Shown: in pieces, positions 1 to 8,243 of the stretch
How the letters are laid out: each line of letters begins with the position of its first letter
Numbering within the stretch: the first letter of the stretch is position 1
Origin: G965202915 sp965205955
GTDB taxonomy: Bacteria > Pseudomonadota > Gammaproteobacteria > Eutrophobiales > Eutrophobiaceae
Length of the DNA stretch: 64,000 bases
Assembly (NCBI GenBank): GCA_965205955.1
Contig: OZ242192.1
Coordinates: 1,364,001-1,428,000 of the forward strand
Direction of reading: 5' to 3'
The notes under the pieces: generated by a model
Told to the model about the DNA's origin: nothing
What the model saw: only the letters and a program-made list of their open reading frames with translations
Database searches by the model: none
Program-made: the position numbers and the translations under genes

Positions 1-2344
1 GCGGCATGGTCGGCCGCTGTCTGGTTGCGCTTTGATTTGTAGAAAACTTTGCAGAACTGCTCCACCTCCTCCTTGTAATAGACCTGTTGAGCATCAAGAT
101 TTGCCTGCAGCTCGTATAGTTGCTGCACTTCGGCCTGTTCGCCGATAAATGTCTGCTCATAGAAAGGTTGAAAAGACTCGCGGATTTCATCTTCCCGGTT
201 CACAAAGTCCAGAACAAAGGTGTCCTCCTTGCCGGGAGCTTTACGGTTAAGACGCGACAGCGTCTGCACCGCCTGAATGCCTTCAAGGCGCTTGTCAACA
301 TACATCGTGTGCAGAAGCGGTTGGTCAAAACCGGTCTGATATTTTTCGGCGACAAGCAGCACCTGATATTCTTCCATGGCAAAGCGTTCGGGCAGCTCTT
401 TTTCGTTAATCTGCCTTCCCGTGCCGTCAACATTCATACCGGGCTCGGTGTATTCGGCGCTCTGCACGTCCGGGTCAACAACCTTGCCGCTGAAAGCCAC
501 AAGCGTTTTGATGCCTGTATAGCCTTTTTCCGAGATATATTTATCAAAAGCCAGTTTGTATCTGACGGCATGCAGGCGGCTTGAGGTAACCACCATCGCC
601 TTCGCCTTGCCCCCGATTTTGTGCATGGTGAAATGATGGAAGTGTTCAACCATAACTTCCGTTTTCTGTGCGATGTTGTACGGATGAAAGCTCAGAAACC
701 GGGCAAGCGCCCGCGCGGCTTTGCGTTTGTCAACTTCGGGGTCTTCCTCTATGGATTTTATCAGCTTGTAATAGGTCTTGTAGGTTGTGTAGTTTTTCAG
801 CACATCAAGGATAAAACCTTCTTCAATCGCCTGCCGCATACTATACAGGTGGAAGGGTTGCGGCTTTCCGTCCGCGCCGGACTGTCCGAACACCTCCATA
901 GTCTTGTATTTCGGGTGGCGGTAAAAGCAAAGAAGCTGATATTGGGTTGCCGGCCGCGTTCCAACATGGTCTTTATAATCTGTTCTTCATGGTAGGGCAG
1001 ATTGCGCCCCTTTGCATATTCCTCCGCGTCGTCTTCCACTGCCGACTTTGCAAGAACCCGTTTCATTTCTATGGCGGTCTCGCCGCCCTGAGAACTGTGC
1101 GCTTCGTCAATAATCACCGCATATTTTTTCTTTCCCAATGCCTCCATTTTCCCGGTCGCGAAAGGAAACTTCTGCAAGGTGGTAATGATGATGGGCGCCC
1201 CCGCCGAAAGCGCACCGGCGAGCTGCGTCGAGTCCATATCGATTTTTTGAACAACGCCCTGTTTGTGCTCCATCTGGTAAATGTTTTCCTGTAACTGCTG
1301 ATCAAGAACAACGCGGTCGGTAACCACAACCACCGAGTCGTAGATCTTCTCGTCCTGTTCGTTATAAAGCGTAGCCAGACGGTGGGCGAGCCAGGCGATG
1401 GAGTTGGATTTGCCGCTGCCCGCCGAATGCTGCACAAGGTAGTTGTTGCCGGTTCCGTTGTCGCGGGCATGATTTTCTATCTTGCGCACACAATCAAGCT
1501 GGTGGTAGCGGGGGAAGACCATAGCCTCCGTCCTTAGCTTCTTTCCGCCGAGTTTTTTCTCTTCAACCTGCAGATGTATGAACCGCGCCAGAATATCAAG
1601 AAAACTTTCCCTTTCCAGCACTTGCTCCCAAAGGTAGGCGGTCTTGTATCCGTCCGGATTGCCGGGATTGCCCGCGCCGCCCATACAGCCCCGATTGAAG
1701 GGCAGGAAAGCAGTCTTGTTTCCGGCAAGGCGCGTTGTCATATACACCTCGTCCGTATCCACCGCAAAGTGGACAAGAGAGCGCTGCTTGAACCTGAATA
1801 TCAGATCGGACGGATCGCGGTCTTTTTTGTATTGGCGGACCGCATCGCTCCATGTCTGCCCCGTCATCGGATTTTTCAATTCCACCGTAGCAACCGGTAT
1901 GCCGCCCAAAGCCAGTGTTACATCGAGCGTATTTGTATGATTGGGCGAATAGCGCAACTGCCGGACGATTGCGAGATCGTTGGCTTTATAAAGCGCCCGC
2001 GTATCGGGATTCATTCCGCTTGCCGGAGCGAAATACGCCACATAAAACCACTTGCCGAAACACTTAAAGCCGTGACGCAGGACGGCGAGGCAGCCCTCAT
2101 GTTTGGACTCCAAGGTCCGGCACAGATCGTACAGCAGAACCTTTTCCGCCGCGTCTTGCTGAATGCTCTCAAGATACTCCCATTCCCTGGGTTGGGTCTG
2201 TTTGACAAACCGCACAACATCGCCGGAAAAGATGCCGCGCTCCAAGTCAAAGCCGTCCCGGTCGCCTATGCGGTAGCCGCCTTTTCTTGTCAGGCTTTGC
2301 TCGATTGCCGTTTCAAAGGCCTGTTCGTTATGTTGTCCGGTCAT
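1..2344 (-). pseudogene. hsdR: Type I restriction enzyme R subunit, frameshifted and cut by the left edge
   Basis: HsdR is the ATP-dependent translocase and nuclease subunit of a type I restriction enzyme. The first 476 or so codons (2344 down to about 915) read as a normal N-terminal half: nuclease domain with VATVELKNP, then helicase motif I (HSAGSGKSNSIAW) and motif II (IIDEAH). At motif III the frame breaks: the reading frame has FAFTATRNTR where the family has FTATPKYKT. One C missing from a short C run at about 913-915 explains it, because the next frame continues without a stop to base 1 with KYKTMEVFG, YQTGFDQPLL and LEGIQAVQTLSRLNR. The C-terminus lies outside the window. It is the last gene of the operon, 59 bases after hsdS. 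It is either inactive, phase-variable or a sequencing error; the otherwise clean second frame argues for a recent event. Confidence 0.88.
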
Positions 2345-2403
2345 TGCGTATTTCTCCGCGTTGTTGAGGGATTTCCCTCATATCACATCAAACCCCATAA
2401 GTG

Positions 2404-3768
2404 TCATGCCGCTTTCTCTCTGACGTCTATTTTACCGGTAACGGCGGCGGTGATGAGAGTGGAGCGTTTTTCATGGAGGAGATCGATGGACTTTTGCACT
2501 TTTTCTATGAGTGTGTCAATTTGGGCGGTTTTGTGGTCAAGGTGGTTGGCGATGGCGCGTTGCTCACTGATTTTAGGAGCAGGAATTCTCAGTTTTTTTA
2601 AATCACCTTGACTAAGATTTGGTTGACCGCCACCCGCAGACTGTGCAATTAAGATTGGACGTCGCATCCATAGCCAATAATAAGTGAATCTAGTTTCTAA
2701 TGTAATTGGTTCGGAAAATGCTAAACAAGCTTGGTTAATTGTCGCAGAGATTTTCAGTATTCCCAATCTGCCAACCGTAGCCCCATACATGGCAAATAAC
2801 AGCGAACCGGCTGGATAGAATCGTAACGCCGAATAATCCTGGAGTGCTTCTTCTGTAAGTTTATTTGTTGTCTCATCAATATATTGTTCGCGCAGTTCAG
2901 AAGTAGTTACCCAAGGGATATTACCATCATAATATCCACGGTTTTCAGTATTAGGTGTAGTTCCACTTCCAATACATTTGAAACCATGTTTCAATTTCCA
3001 CACGATCCAATGTTCTGGAATCTTCCCTATCCATTCAATACCGGAATCCTTCATCTTGGCTTTGGGGTCAAGCCCTTTGGTAACGGCGTGACTGATAAGA
3101 GCGGAGCGTTTTTCTTTAAGCAGTTCAATCTGCCGTTTCTTTTTCTCAATCAGTGCGTCAATTTGAGATGTTTCGCGGTCAAGGAAGGTGGCGATGGCGG
3201 TTTGTTCATTAATGGAGGGAAGAATAAAGAGTGCATTATCCAAGCCATATTTACCAAGCCCGTATCGTGTAACACCTGTTGTTACAACCTTGAACTGGTA
3301 GTTGATGCCATGTGAGCAGAAGGCACGAAACAAATACTTCCCATCAGCTTGATTTTCTATAGTACGAATCCGAGCAAGATGATACCCACAAAGAACACTT
3401 GGCATGTCCTCAGGCACATATGCTGAAACCGCAATATCGTCCCATGCTTCCGAGTCTTTTGTGATAATCACATCACCGGATTTGAGTGTGAATTTTTCAA
3501 TTTCCGCTTTAGTAGCGGTTGCATGCATAAGTTCAAAGTCTTCACTAATGTAATCATTATAGTAAACATCAACATAGTTGCAGAGGCGGATAGACTTCTC
3601 TCCTTCAACAGTGTGTTTGTCTACATTGCTAAAGTTCACTTTGGCAATGTGTTTGAGTCTGAGAACCTGCCACCCTTCCGGGATCTCCCCCAGCCATTCA
3701 ATACCGGAATCCTTGTAGGCTTGATAGGTCGCCCATTTACTTGTTTGCGTAGATATTTTGGTGCTCAT
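2404..3768 (-). CDS. hsdS: Type I restriction enzyme specificity subunit
   Basis: HsdS selects the bipartite DNA target for the M and R subunits. The 454-residue protein has the usual two-half plan: each half begins with a target-recognition domain introduced by a near-identical phrase (DSGIEWLGEIPEGW near residue 20, DSGIEWIGKIPEHW near residue 240) and ends in a coiled spacer helix (EQTAIATFLDRETSQIDALI and EQRAIANHLDHKTAQIDTLI). I chose the ATG at 3768; the frame is open to 3852 and ATG 3786 is possible, but 3852 would overlap the preceding gene. The recognition domains are visibly A+T-richer than the flanking hsd genes, as expected for segments exchanged horizontally. Sits between the DUF2806 gene and hsdR on the same strand. 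Confidence 0.93.
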   Translation of the reverse strand: MSTKISTQTSKWATYQAYKDSGIEWLGEIPEGWQVLRLKHIAKVNFSNVDKHTVEGEKSIRLCNYVDVYYNDYISEDFELMHATATKAEIEKFTLKSGDVIITKDSEAWDDIAVSAYVPEDMPSVLCGYHLARIRTIENQADGKYLFRAFCSHGINYQFKVVTTGVTRYGLGKYGLDNALFILPSINEQTAIATFLDRETSQIDALIEKKKRQIELLKEKRSALISHAVTKGLDPKAKMKDSGIEWIGKIPEHWIVWKLKHGFKCIGSGTTPNTENRGYYDGNIPWVTTSELREQYIDETTNKLTEEALQDYSALRFYPAGSLLFAMYGATVGRLGILKISATINQACLAFSEPITLETRFTYYWLWMRRPILIAQSAGGGQPNLSQGDLKKLRIPAPKISEQRAIANHLDHKTAQIDTLIEKVQKSIDLLHEKRSTLITAAVTGKIDVREKAA

Positions 3769-3811
3769 TTTATTGTCTTTTTGCATTTTGATCTGTACAG
3801 AAAACGTCATA

Positions 3812-4663
3812 CTAAGCAGTTGGCAGATACTCTTTCCACCTGCTTTTGACATAATCTACAAAACCATCTACTTCTTGAGCGTCACATATACGAGACAATT
3901 CCTTTCCAGTTTGGGTTAGCAGAGCGCTTCCTGTGCTTAATTGATTGTCTTTTTCTTTTTCCATAGTCAAGGTAAAGGATTGTTTATTGTAATACGATAC
4001 TGTGAATTCTTTTGGTGTTTTTTCTACAACATAACCAAAACCAAAATCAAACTGAATAAGGCCGATGCTCTCCAGATGAACCAGTGCAGTAAAGTTGATT
4101 CCTTTATCATTGTAAATTGCAGCATTGTGGTCATATATAAGAGGAGAAAGAATGCCATCAATTACCCAGATAAAGCCACATAATGCCTGAAACAACTCTG
4201 CATCTCTTTTATCCATTCCACCAAGAAAATTCACCGTTCGCTTTGAGTAACTTCCCGGCGAGTTTGCTTCACCTGCTAAGGTACGAGCCCAGAAATTTTG
4301 CATGTCGTCATCAGAGATAATCCGCGACTTGTCAAAAAAGTTAGTAACCCAGTCATCCTCTATCTTGCTTGGGTCTGCATCGTCTTTAAGGTGGGGAAAC
4401 GCTTTCTTTGTTATCTGCTCCATGTTTTCTTGTTGGCGCGCCTCTTCGTTGATCCAACGGCGTGCTGCCCTACGATGTAAATCTGTAATCTCAATCTCTG
4501 ATTTCGCCTCTATCAAATCGACTTTAGCTTTAGCTTTTGCTTTTCGCTCCATCTGCCAGGGTTCAAAAATTTCCCCGACAGCGGAAGAGACTTTCTTCAT
4601 CAAAGTATTGGCGGGCTTGGAAAGATTTCCCAAGTCAATAGATAGTAAACTACCTTTGTCCAT
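3812..4663 (-). CDS. DUF2806 domain protein inside the hsd operon
   Basis: This 283-residue protein is recognised as DUF2806 from its central block (IISDDDMQNFWARTLAGEAN then SPGSYSKRTV, about residues 115-150). The N-terminal third is rich in Lys, Ala and Glu and likely forms a long helix. No enzyme motif is visible and the biochemical role is unknown; an accessory defence role is only inferred from its place between herA and hsdS. The frame is open to GTG 4678, but ATG 4663 is preferred because a GAGGG Shine-Dalgarno sits eight bases before it. A 225-base gap separates it from herA, so it may have its own promoter. Ends 43 bases before the hsdS start. Confidence 0.75.
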   Translation of the reverse strand: MDKGSLLSIDLGNLSKPANTLMKKVSSAVGEIFEPWQMERKAKAKAKVDLIEAKSEIEITDLHRRAARRWINEEARQQENMEQITKKAFPHLKDDADPSKIEDDWVTNFFDKSRIISDDDMQNFWARTLAGEANSPGSYSKRTVNFLGGMDKRDAELFQALCGFIWVIDGILSPLIYDHNAAIYNDKGINFTALVHLESIGLIQFDFGFGYVVEKTPKEFTVSYYNKQSFTLTMEKEKDNQLSTGSALLTQTGKELSRICDAQEVDGFVDYVKSRWKEYLPTA

Positions 4664-4716
4664 TTTGTCTGCCCTCACTTTTTTCCATTTGTTACATTAC
4701 TCCATTGTTCACACTC

Positions 4717-4746
4717 TTTATACTGATACAGCTTCACAATCCGCAA
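4717..4746 (-). promoter_or_regulatory. Possible promoter for the DUF2806 gene
   Basis: On the minus strand TTGCGG (4741-4746) and TATAAA (4717-4722) are separated by 18 bases, about 55 bases before the chosen start. The 225-base space after the HerA gene otherwise shows no open frame that looks coding. Only a consensus-like match, with a weak -35. Confidence 0.3.
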
Positions 4747-4887
4747 AGCAAACGCATAAGATTAAGTCTGTATCGGGTTCTCTGATTTCATCTGGCTAAA
4801 TTCCTAATTGAACATTCCTGATTCTCAATTGCGTGCTCCGCACACTCTGGCTTGGACGGTTTTGTGTTCGGAAGGGGTGGGCATGGT

Positions 4888-6738
4888 CTAGCTGGCCATT
4901 CGGTCAGCAATTGCGGCAATCTCCTCTTTGGTGAGGCGATCAAGGGTCCAACCCTTTGCGAACTTGGCCGTCTCCGATTTAGGCAATTGGTCCTCTTTGA
5001 GATCTTGAATTCGAACTCGTGCGGGCATGGCAGCACCTTCACCAACGAAGATTGCCTCCTGCTGGGCGAGATTCGGCAGTGCTTTCGTCATGCCTGACAA
5101 TCCATCTGGCAAGAAACGAGAAACGTGTTGTTGATCGGCGGCGTTGGTAAGTCGTAGGACCAACCAAGTGCCACACTGGGAGATTACGGTGCTTTCGACA
5201 TCAGAAGGACGTTGGCTTACCAGCATGAGCCCGATGCCGTATTTTCGGCCCTCACGAGCTATGCGCCGGATGGCGGTTTGCGCTGCTGCATACTCGGCCT
5301 CGCCTCTGTCGGGGACATACCGATGAGCTTCTTCGCAAACAAGGACGACTGGATCGCGCCTTCTCTCGTCAGTTTTTTGGTAAACCTTATACTGAAACAA
5401 CAGACGGGCTAGCATGGCTGCAAGCGGGCCAGCCACTTCATTTGGCAAACCGGAGATGTCCAAAATACGAATGTCTTGCTTCGTTCCGTCTTCACTTTCG
5501 CAATCGCCGATAAATTGTTCGATGATTGCACCAAGCGAAGGGCTATTGTTCGTCCACTCTTCCATCAAGAATTGAATTCTAGGGTCGTGGCGGAGGACGG
5601 ACAACTTATCCAGGATGGACTTATAGTTCTTCGCGAAATCACCCGGGGGCACCGCCTCGAGTTTGCCATCCTTAACCCGTGCAGCCTGGAGATACCGAAT
5701 ATGGTTTTCAAATTCTTCCAGACTAAATGGGCGTGGCTTATCCCGATCAAACTCGACCAATTGTCCTACCGTAACTCCTGTCGTTGGGCGAGGCTCATCG
5801 TGCTCGAAACCGTTCTTAGGCGCGTCGCCACCGTAGGCATTTGGCGATCGGTCAACTAGTCCGGCAGCGACCATTCGTGCATACGTAATCGCCTTATAGA
5901 CGATATTGTTCTGAGACGTGGCCTCAAACTCCGTCTTTCCGATAGCCAAGGTCCGGAATTCGTCAGCAGACATCAGCCAGTAGGGTAATGCTATTGGCAT
6001 CCCCTCAGTTTCCTCGTTCCCCAGTGGATCATAAGCGCGATAAACGAGGGCATTGTTACCAAAAGCGTGTCCATACTCTCCATGGGGATCTATGATGATG
6101 ATTCGCGGGTGGGTTTCGGCATCTGTTTTTACTGAATGCTTTAGCATGCTGTGAAGAAGGGCTGCGACTGCACCGGACTTGCCGGACCCGGTAGATCCTA
6201 GAACTGCACAGTGCATTCCGAGCATTTTGTCTACGTTTGCCCGGCACACAGCATTGTCTGCTCCAACATAGGAGGCAAAGGGGACTAAAGGGTCGTAATC
6301 CTCGCCTCGCTGCTGTCCTTCGGCTGCCGAGTATATCTCAATTATCTCTTCGCGGGTTAGAAGGTGAACACTCTGGCGGGGCAGCGGATAGGTCGTAACA
6401 CCCCGGACGAACCGCAGTTTCTGGTCTGCCGCGTTCCAGACACCTTCGGCAAACAGTTCGACCTCCATCAGCCGCTGGTCAGCATCCGGTGGAATCGGCT
6501 TGACGGCATCAAGCAACTCCTCGGAACGCATGCGCAATAAGGTCACAAATCCAAACACGAGACGTCTTCCGAAATGGACTTTAACGATGCTTCCAATCTG
6601 TCCGATAGGGTAGACTCGCCCCTCGTAGGTTCGCGTGAGCTCCGTGACATCTCCCGATAACTCTACCCGAATCGCAGTCCCAGACACTTCGACGATGTGC
6701 CCGATCTTCAGGTCGGAAATAAGATCAAACGTATTCAT
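4888..6738 (-). CDS. herA: HerA-like hexameric ATPase partner of SIR2
   Basis: A 616-residue HerA/FtsK-class ATPase. Seen in the sequence: an N-terminal beta-barrel (HAS-barrel-like, about residues 1-70, IGQIGSIVKVHFGRRLVFGF), Walker A GSTGSGKS at 181-188, Walker B IIIIDPHGEYG near 213, a second acidic box LVCEEAHRY in the C-terminal third, and an arginine-finger region (LMLVSQRPSDVESTVISQ). HerA proteins are DNA-translocating or DNA-sensing hexamers; bacterial copies next to SIR2 genes form SIR2-HerA phage-defence complexes. Its ATG overlaps the SIR2 stop by four bases (ATGA), so the two are translationally coupled. No nuclease domain is attached, so this is not the NurA-HerA repair pair. 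Confidence 0.9.
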   Translation of the reverse strand: MNTFDLISDLKIGHIVEVSGTAIRVELSGDVTELTRTYEGRVYPIGQIGSIVKVHFGRRLVFGFVTLLRMRSEELLDAVKPIPPDADQRLMEVELFAEGVWNAADQKLRFVRGVTTYPLPRQSVHLLTREEIIEIYSAAEGQQRGEDYDPLVPFASYVGADNAVCRANVDKMLGMHCAVLGSTGSGKSGAVAALLHSMLKHSVKTDAETHPRIIIIDPHGEYGHAFGNNALVYRAYDPLGNEETEGMPIALPYWLMSADEFRTLAIGKTEFEATSQNNIVYKAITYARMVAAGLVDRSPNAYGGDAPKNGFEHDEPRPTTGVTVGQLVEFDRDKPRPFSLEEFENHIRYLQAARVKDGKLEAVPPGDFAKNYKSILDKLSVLRHDPRIQFLMEEWTNNSPSLGAIIEQFIGDCESEDGTKQDIRILDISGLPNEVAGPLAAMLARLLFQYKVYQKTDERRRDPVVLVCEEAHRYVPDRGEAEYAAAQTAIRRIAREGRKYGIGLMLVSQRPSDVESTVISQCGTWLVLRLTNAADQQHVSRFLPDGLSGMTKALPNLAQQEAIFVGEGAAMPARVRIQDLKEDQLPKSETAKFAKGWTLDRLTKEEIAAIADRMAS

Positions 6739-7913
6739 ATCGCGCAGGCCTCCGCTCCACTATTTAGCATTTTGGTGACGCCGGAAAATGTCCACCAATC
6801 CCGTTTTGCTGTGGCAGACGGAGGTGAATAAGCCCCGTCTGAACCGACATGCAAGCCATCTTCAGAGATGACATAGACCCGCTTGCCCCACGGTCCCGTC
6901 CTCCACTTTTCAAGAGTCGGATTGAGCTTCTGAGAGAAGGCGAGAACCGTTGTTTTGTTCTCCGGACGTTGAAGCGCTAGTTCCATCTCTTGGTTAATGT
7001 GCTCGTCCTCAAAGCTGTATCCGCAGGTTGCAAGAACATTCTCTTCCCGCGCTCCAAGTGATCTGCGAAAAAGGTCAAATTGGGCTGCGAAAGGGTCCCG
7101 TTGAGTCGCTAGGTATTTGGTTGATTGTGGGTAGATGAGAACCCGAGAAGTCTTCTTCGGATAGAGATCGCTGTCGCGGACTCGCCAGACACGACCATCT
7201 TCCCCCAAGTGCCAATCGATCGACCCGTGAAGCTTGATTATATGGGCACGATCTAAGGGGTTCGGTTCTTCGTCGCCATACCTATGACTTCGATACGCGA
7301 CAGCTCCACCTGAGAAACCGTCCCAGTATGAGAAACACCCTAGGGCAAGCGCATCTTCGAGGAGCGTGTCATAGTTGGTGGTGAATAACCGAACAGCCCT
7401 GCGTCGTTCTGCTACTCCGGCTTGGCTTCGATTGAATAAGGCAGAAACGAACGCTGAATGGTGTTTGATAATGACGATCTGGTTCTCAAGCGTTCCGATC
7501 TCCTCTGAAGCTCCATCAGGTTTCGAGGGCTTGTATCCCCAACGGATCGTTTCGGCGATCCATGTTAGAACCCGTTGGTGAAGTGCGTCTAAGTCATCAA
7601 CCGAAAGGGTGACGCCACCGAATATGACATTTTTGTCATTTGAACGGTCAGCAATCGCACGGTGATCGCCCAGATGACTCAAGATGTGCTCAATATGCGA
7701 ATCATCAGGAAGCTTGCTTTTGATGAATTTCAGCACTTTGAGATCGTCCGCTTCTCCTCCGTCTTTGGCTCTCGCAAAGACGCGATCCGTAAGAGGTTGC
7801 ATCAGCGGAATTCCTGCATCGAGACTGATACCTGCTCCAAACAACCATGATTGGTTGCTCGCAGCTAGAAGTTTGTCGAGTTGATCGAGGTTATCTTTTG
7901 CGGTCGGATCCAT
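6735..7913 (-). CDS. SIR2-family NAD-consuming defence effector
   Basis: The 392-residue protein has a SIR2 Rossmann fold: GAGISLDAGIP at 26-36 (NAD binding), TTNYDTLLEDAL near residue 180 and the catalytic-histidine segment IIKLHGSIDWH near 228; GYSFEDEHINQEM in the C-terminal half matches the SIR2_2 type. Such stand-alone SIR2 proteins in defence loci degrade NAD on phage infection rather than deacetylate proteins; that role is inferred from family and from the coupled herA gene. It follows an AAAGGAG ribosome-binding site 12 bases before ATG 7913. It is inserted between hsdM and the rest of the type I operon. Confidence 0.9.
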   Translation of the reverse strand: MDPTAKDNLDQLDKLLAASNQSWLFGAGISLDAGIPLMQPLTDRVFARAKDGGEADDLKVLKFIKSKLPDDSHIEHILSHLGDHRAIADRSNDKNVIFGGVTLSVDDLDALHQRVLTWIAETIRWGYKPSKPDGASEEIGTLENQIVIIKHHSAFVSALFNRSQAGVAERRRAVRLFTTNYDTLLEDALALGCFSYWDGFSGGAVAYRSHRYGDEEPNPLDRAHIIKLHGSIDWHLGEDGRVWRVRDSDLYPKKTSRVLIYPQSTKYLATQRDPFAAQFDLFRRSLGAREENVLATCGYSFEDEHINQEMELALQRPENKTTVLAFSQKLNPTLEKWRTGPWGKRVYVISEDGLHVGSDGAYSPPSATAKRDWWTFSGVTKMLNSGAEACAI

Positions 7914-7934
7914 GTGGTTCGTTTCTCCTTTCGG

Positions 7935-8198
7935 TTACGCTGTAAGTTCTAAATCGTGAACGCAGGTCTTCGCGGTCATCAGTTCGTGAAGCAGGGCACA
8001 GAAGATGTCGTGCAGCGATCGCCACAGCATCAGCCGCCGGTCGAATCTATCGATTAAGATATTCGCCCCAGTTGTCCGGTTGAATAGATGGAACCCGCCC
8101 GATGTTGTTCGGACTTTGATCTTCGCTCTCCGAGTCGTGCGCATGTTGACCGTCCTGTTCATTAAGGGTTCTCTGAATAAGTTACTAATTCTTATCAT
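7935..8198 (-). CDS. Small ORF between hsdM and SIR2, function unknown
   Basis: An 87-codon frame that starts 45 bases after the hsdM stop and ends 21 bases before the SIR2 start, on the same strand. ATG 8198 gives 87 residues; ATG 8162 gives 75 and follows an AGAGAA. The segment SGGFHLFNRTTGANILID (residues 33-50) faintly recalls the N-terminal stretch of some radical SAM proteins, but no CxxxCxxC cluster follows, so it could be a truncated remnant. It may equally be a small component of the SIR2-HerA cassette or non-coding. Confidence 0.4.
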   Translation of the reverse strand: MIRISNLFREPLMNRTVNMRTTRRAKIKVRTTSGGFHLFNRTTGANILIDRFDRRLMLWRSLHDIFCALLHELMTAKTCVHDLELTA

Positions 8199-8243
8199 TT
8201 GTTTAACCTGTTCCGCCGTCCAGACTTTGCTGTCTGTCTATGC

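Noticed and set aside
1574..2611. 345-codon plus-strand frame opposite hsdR and hsdS
   Set aside because: Antisense shadow of two recognised genes.
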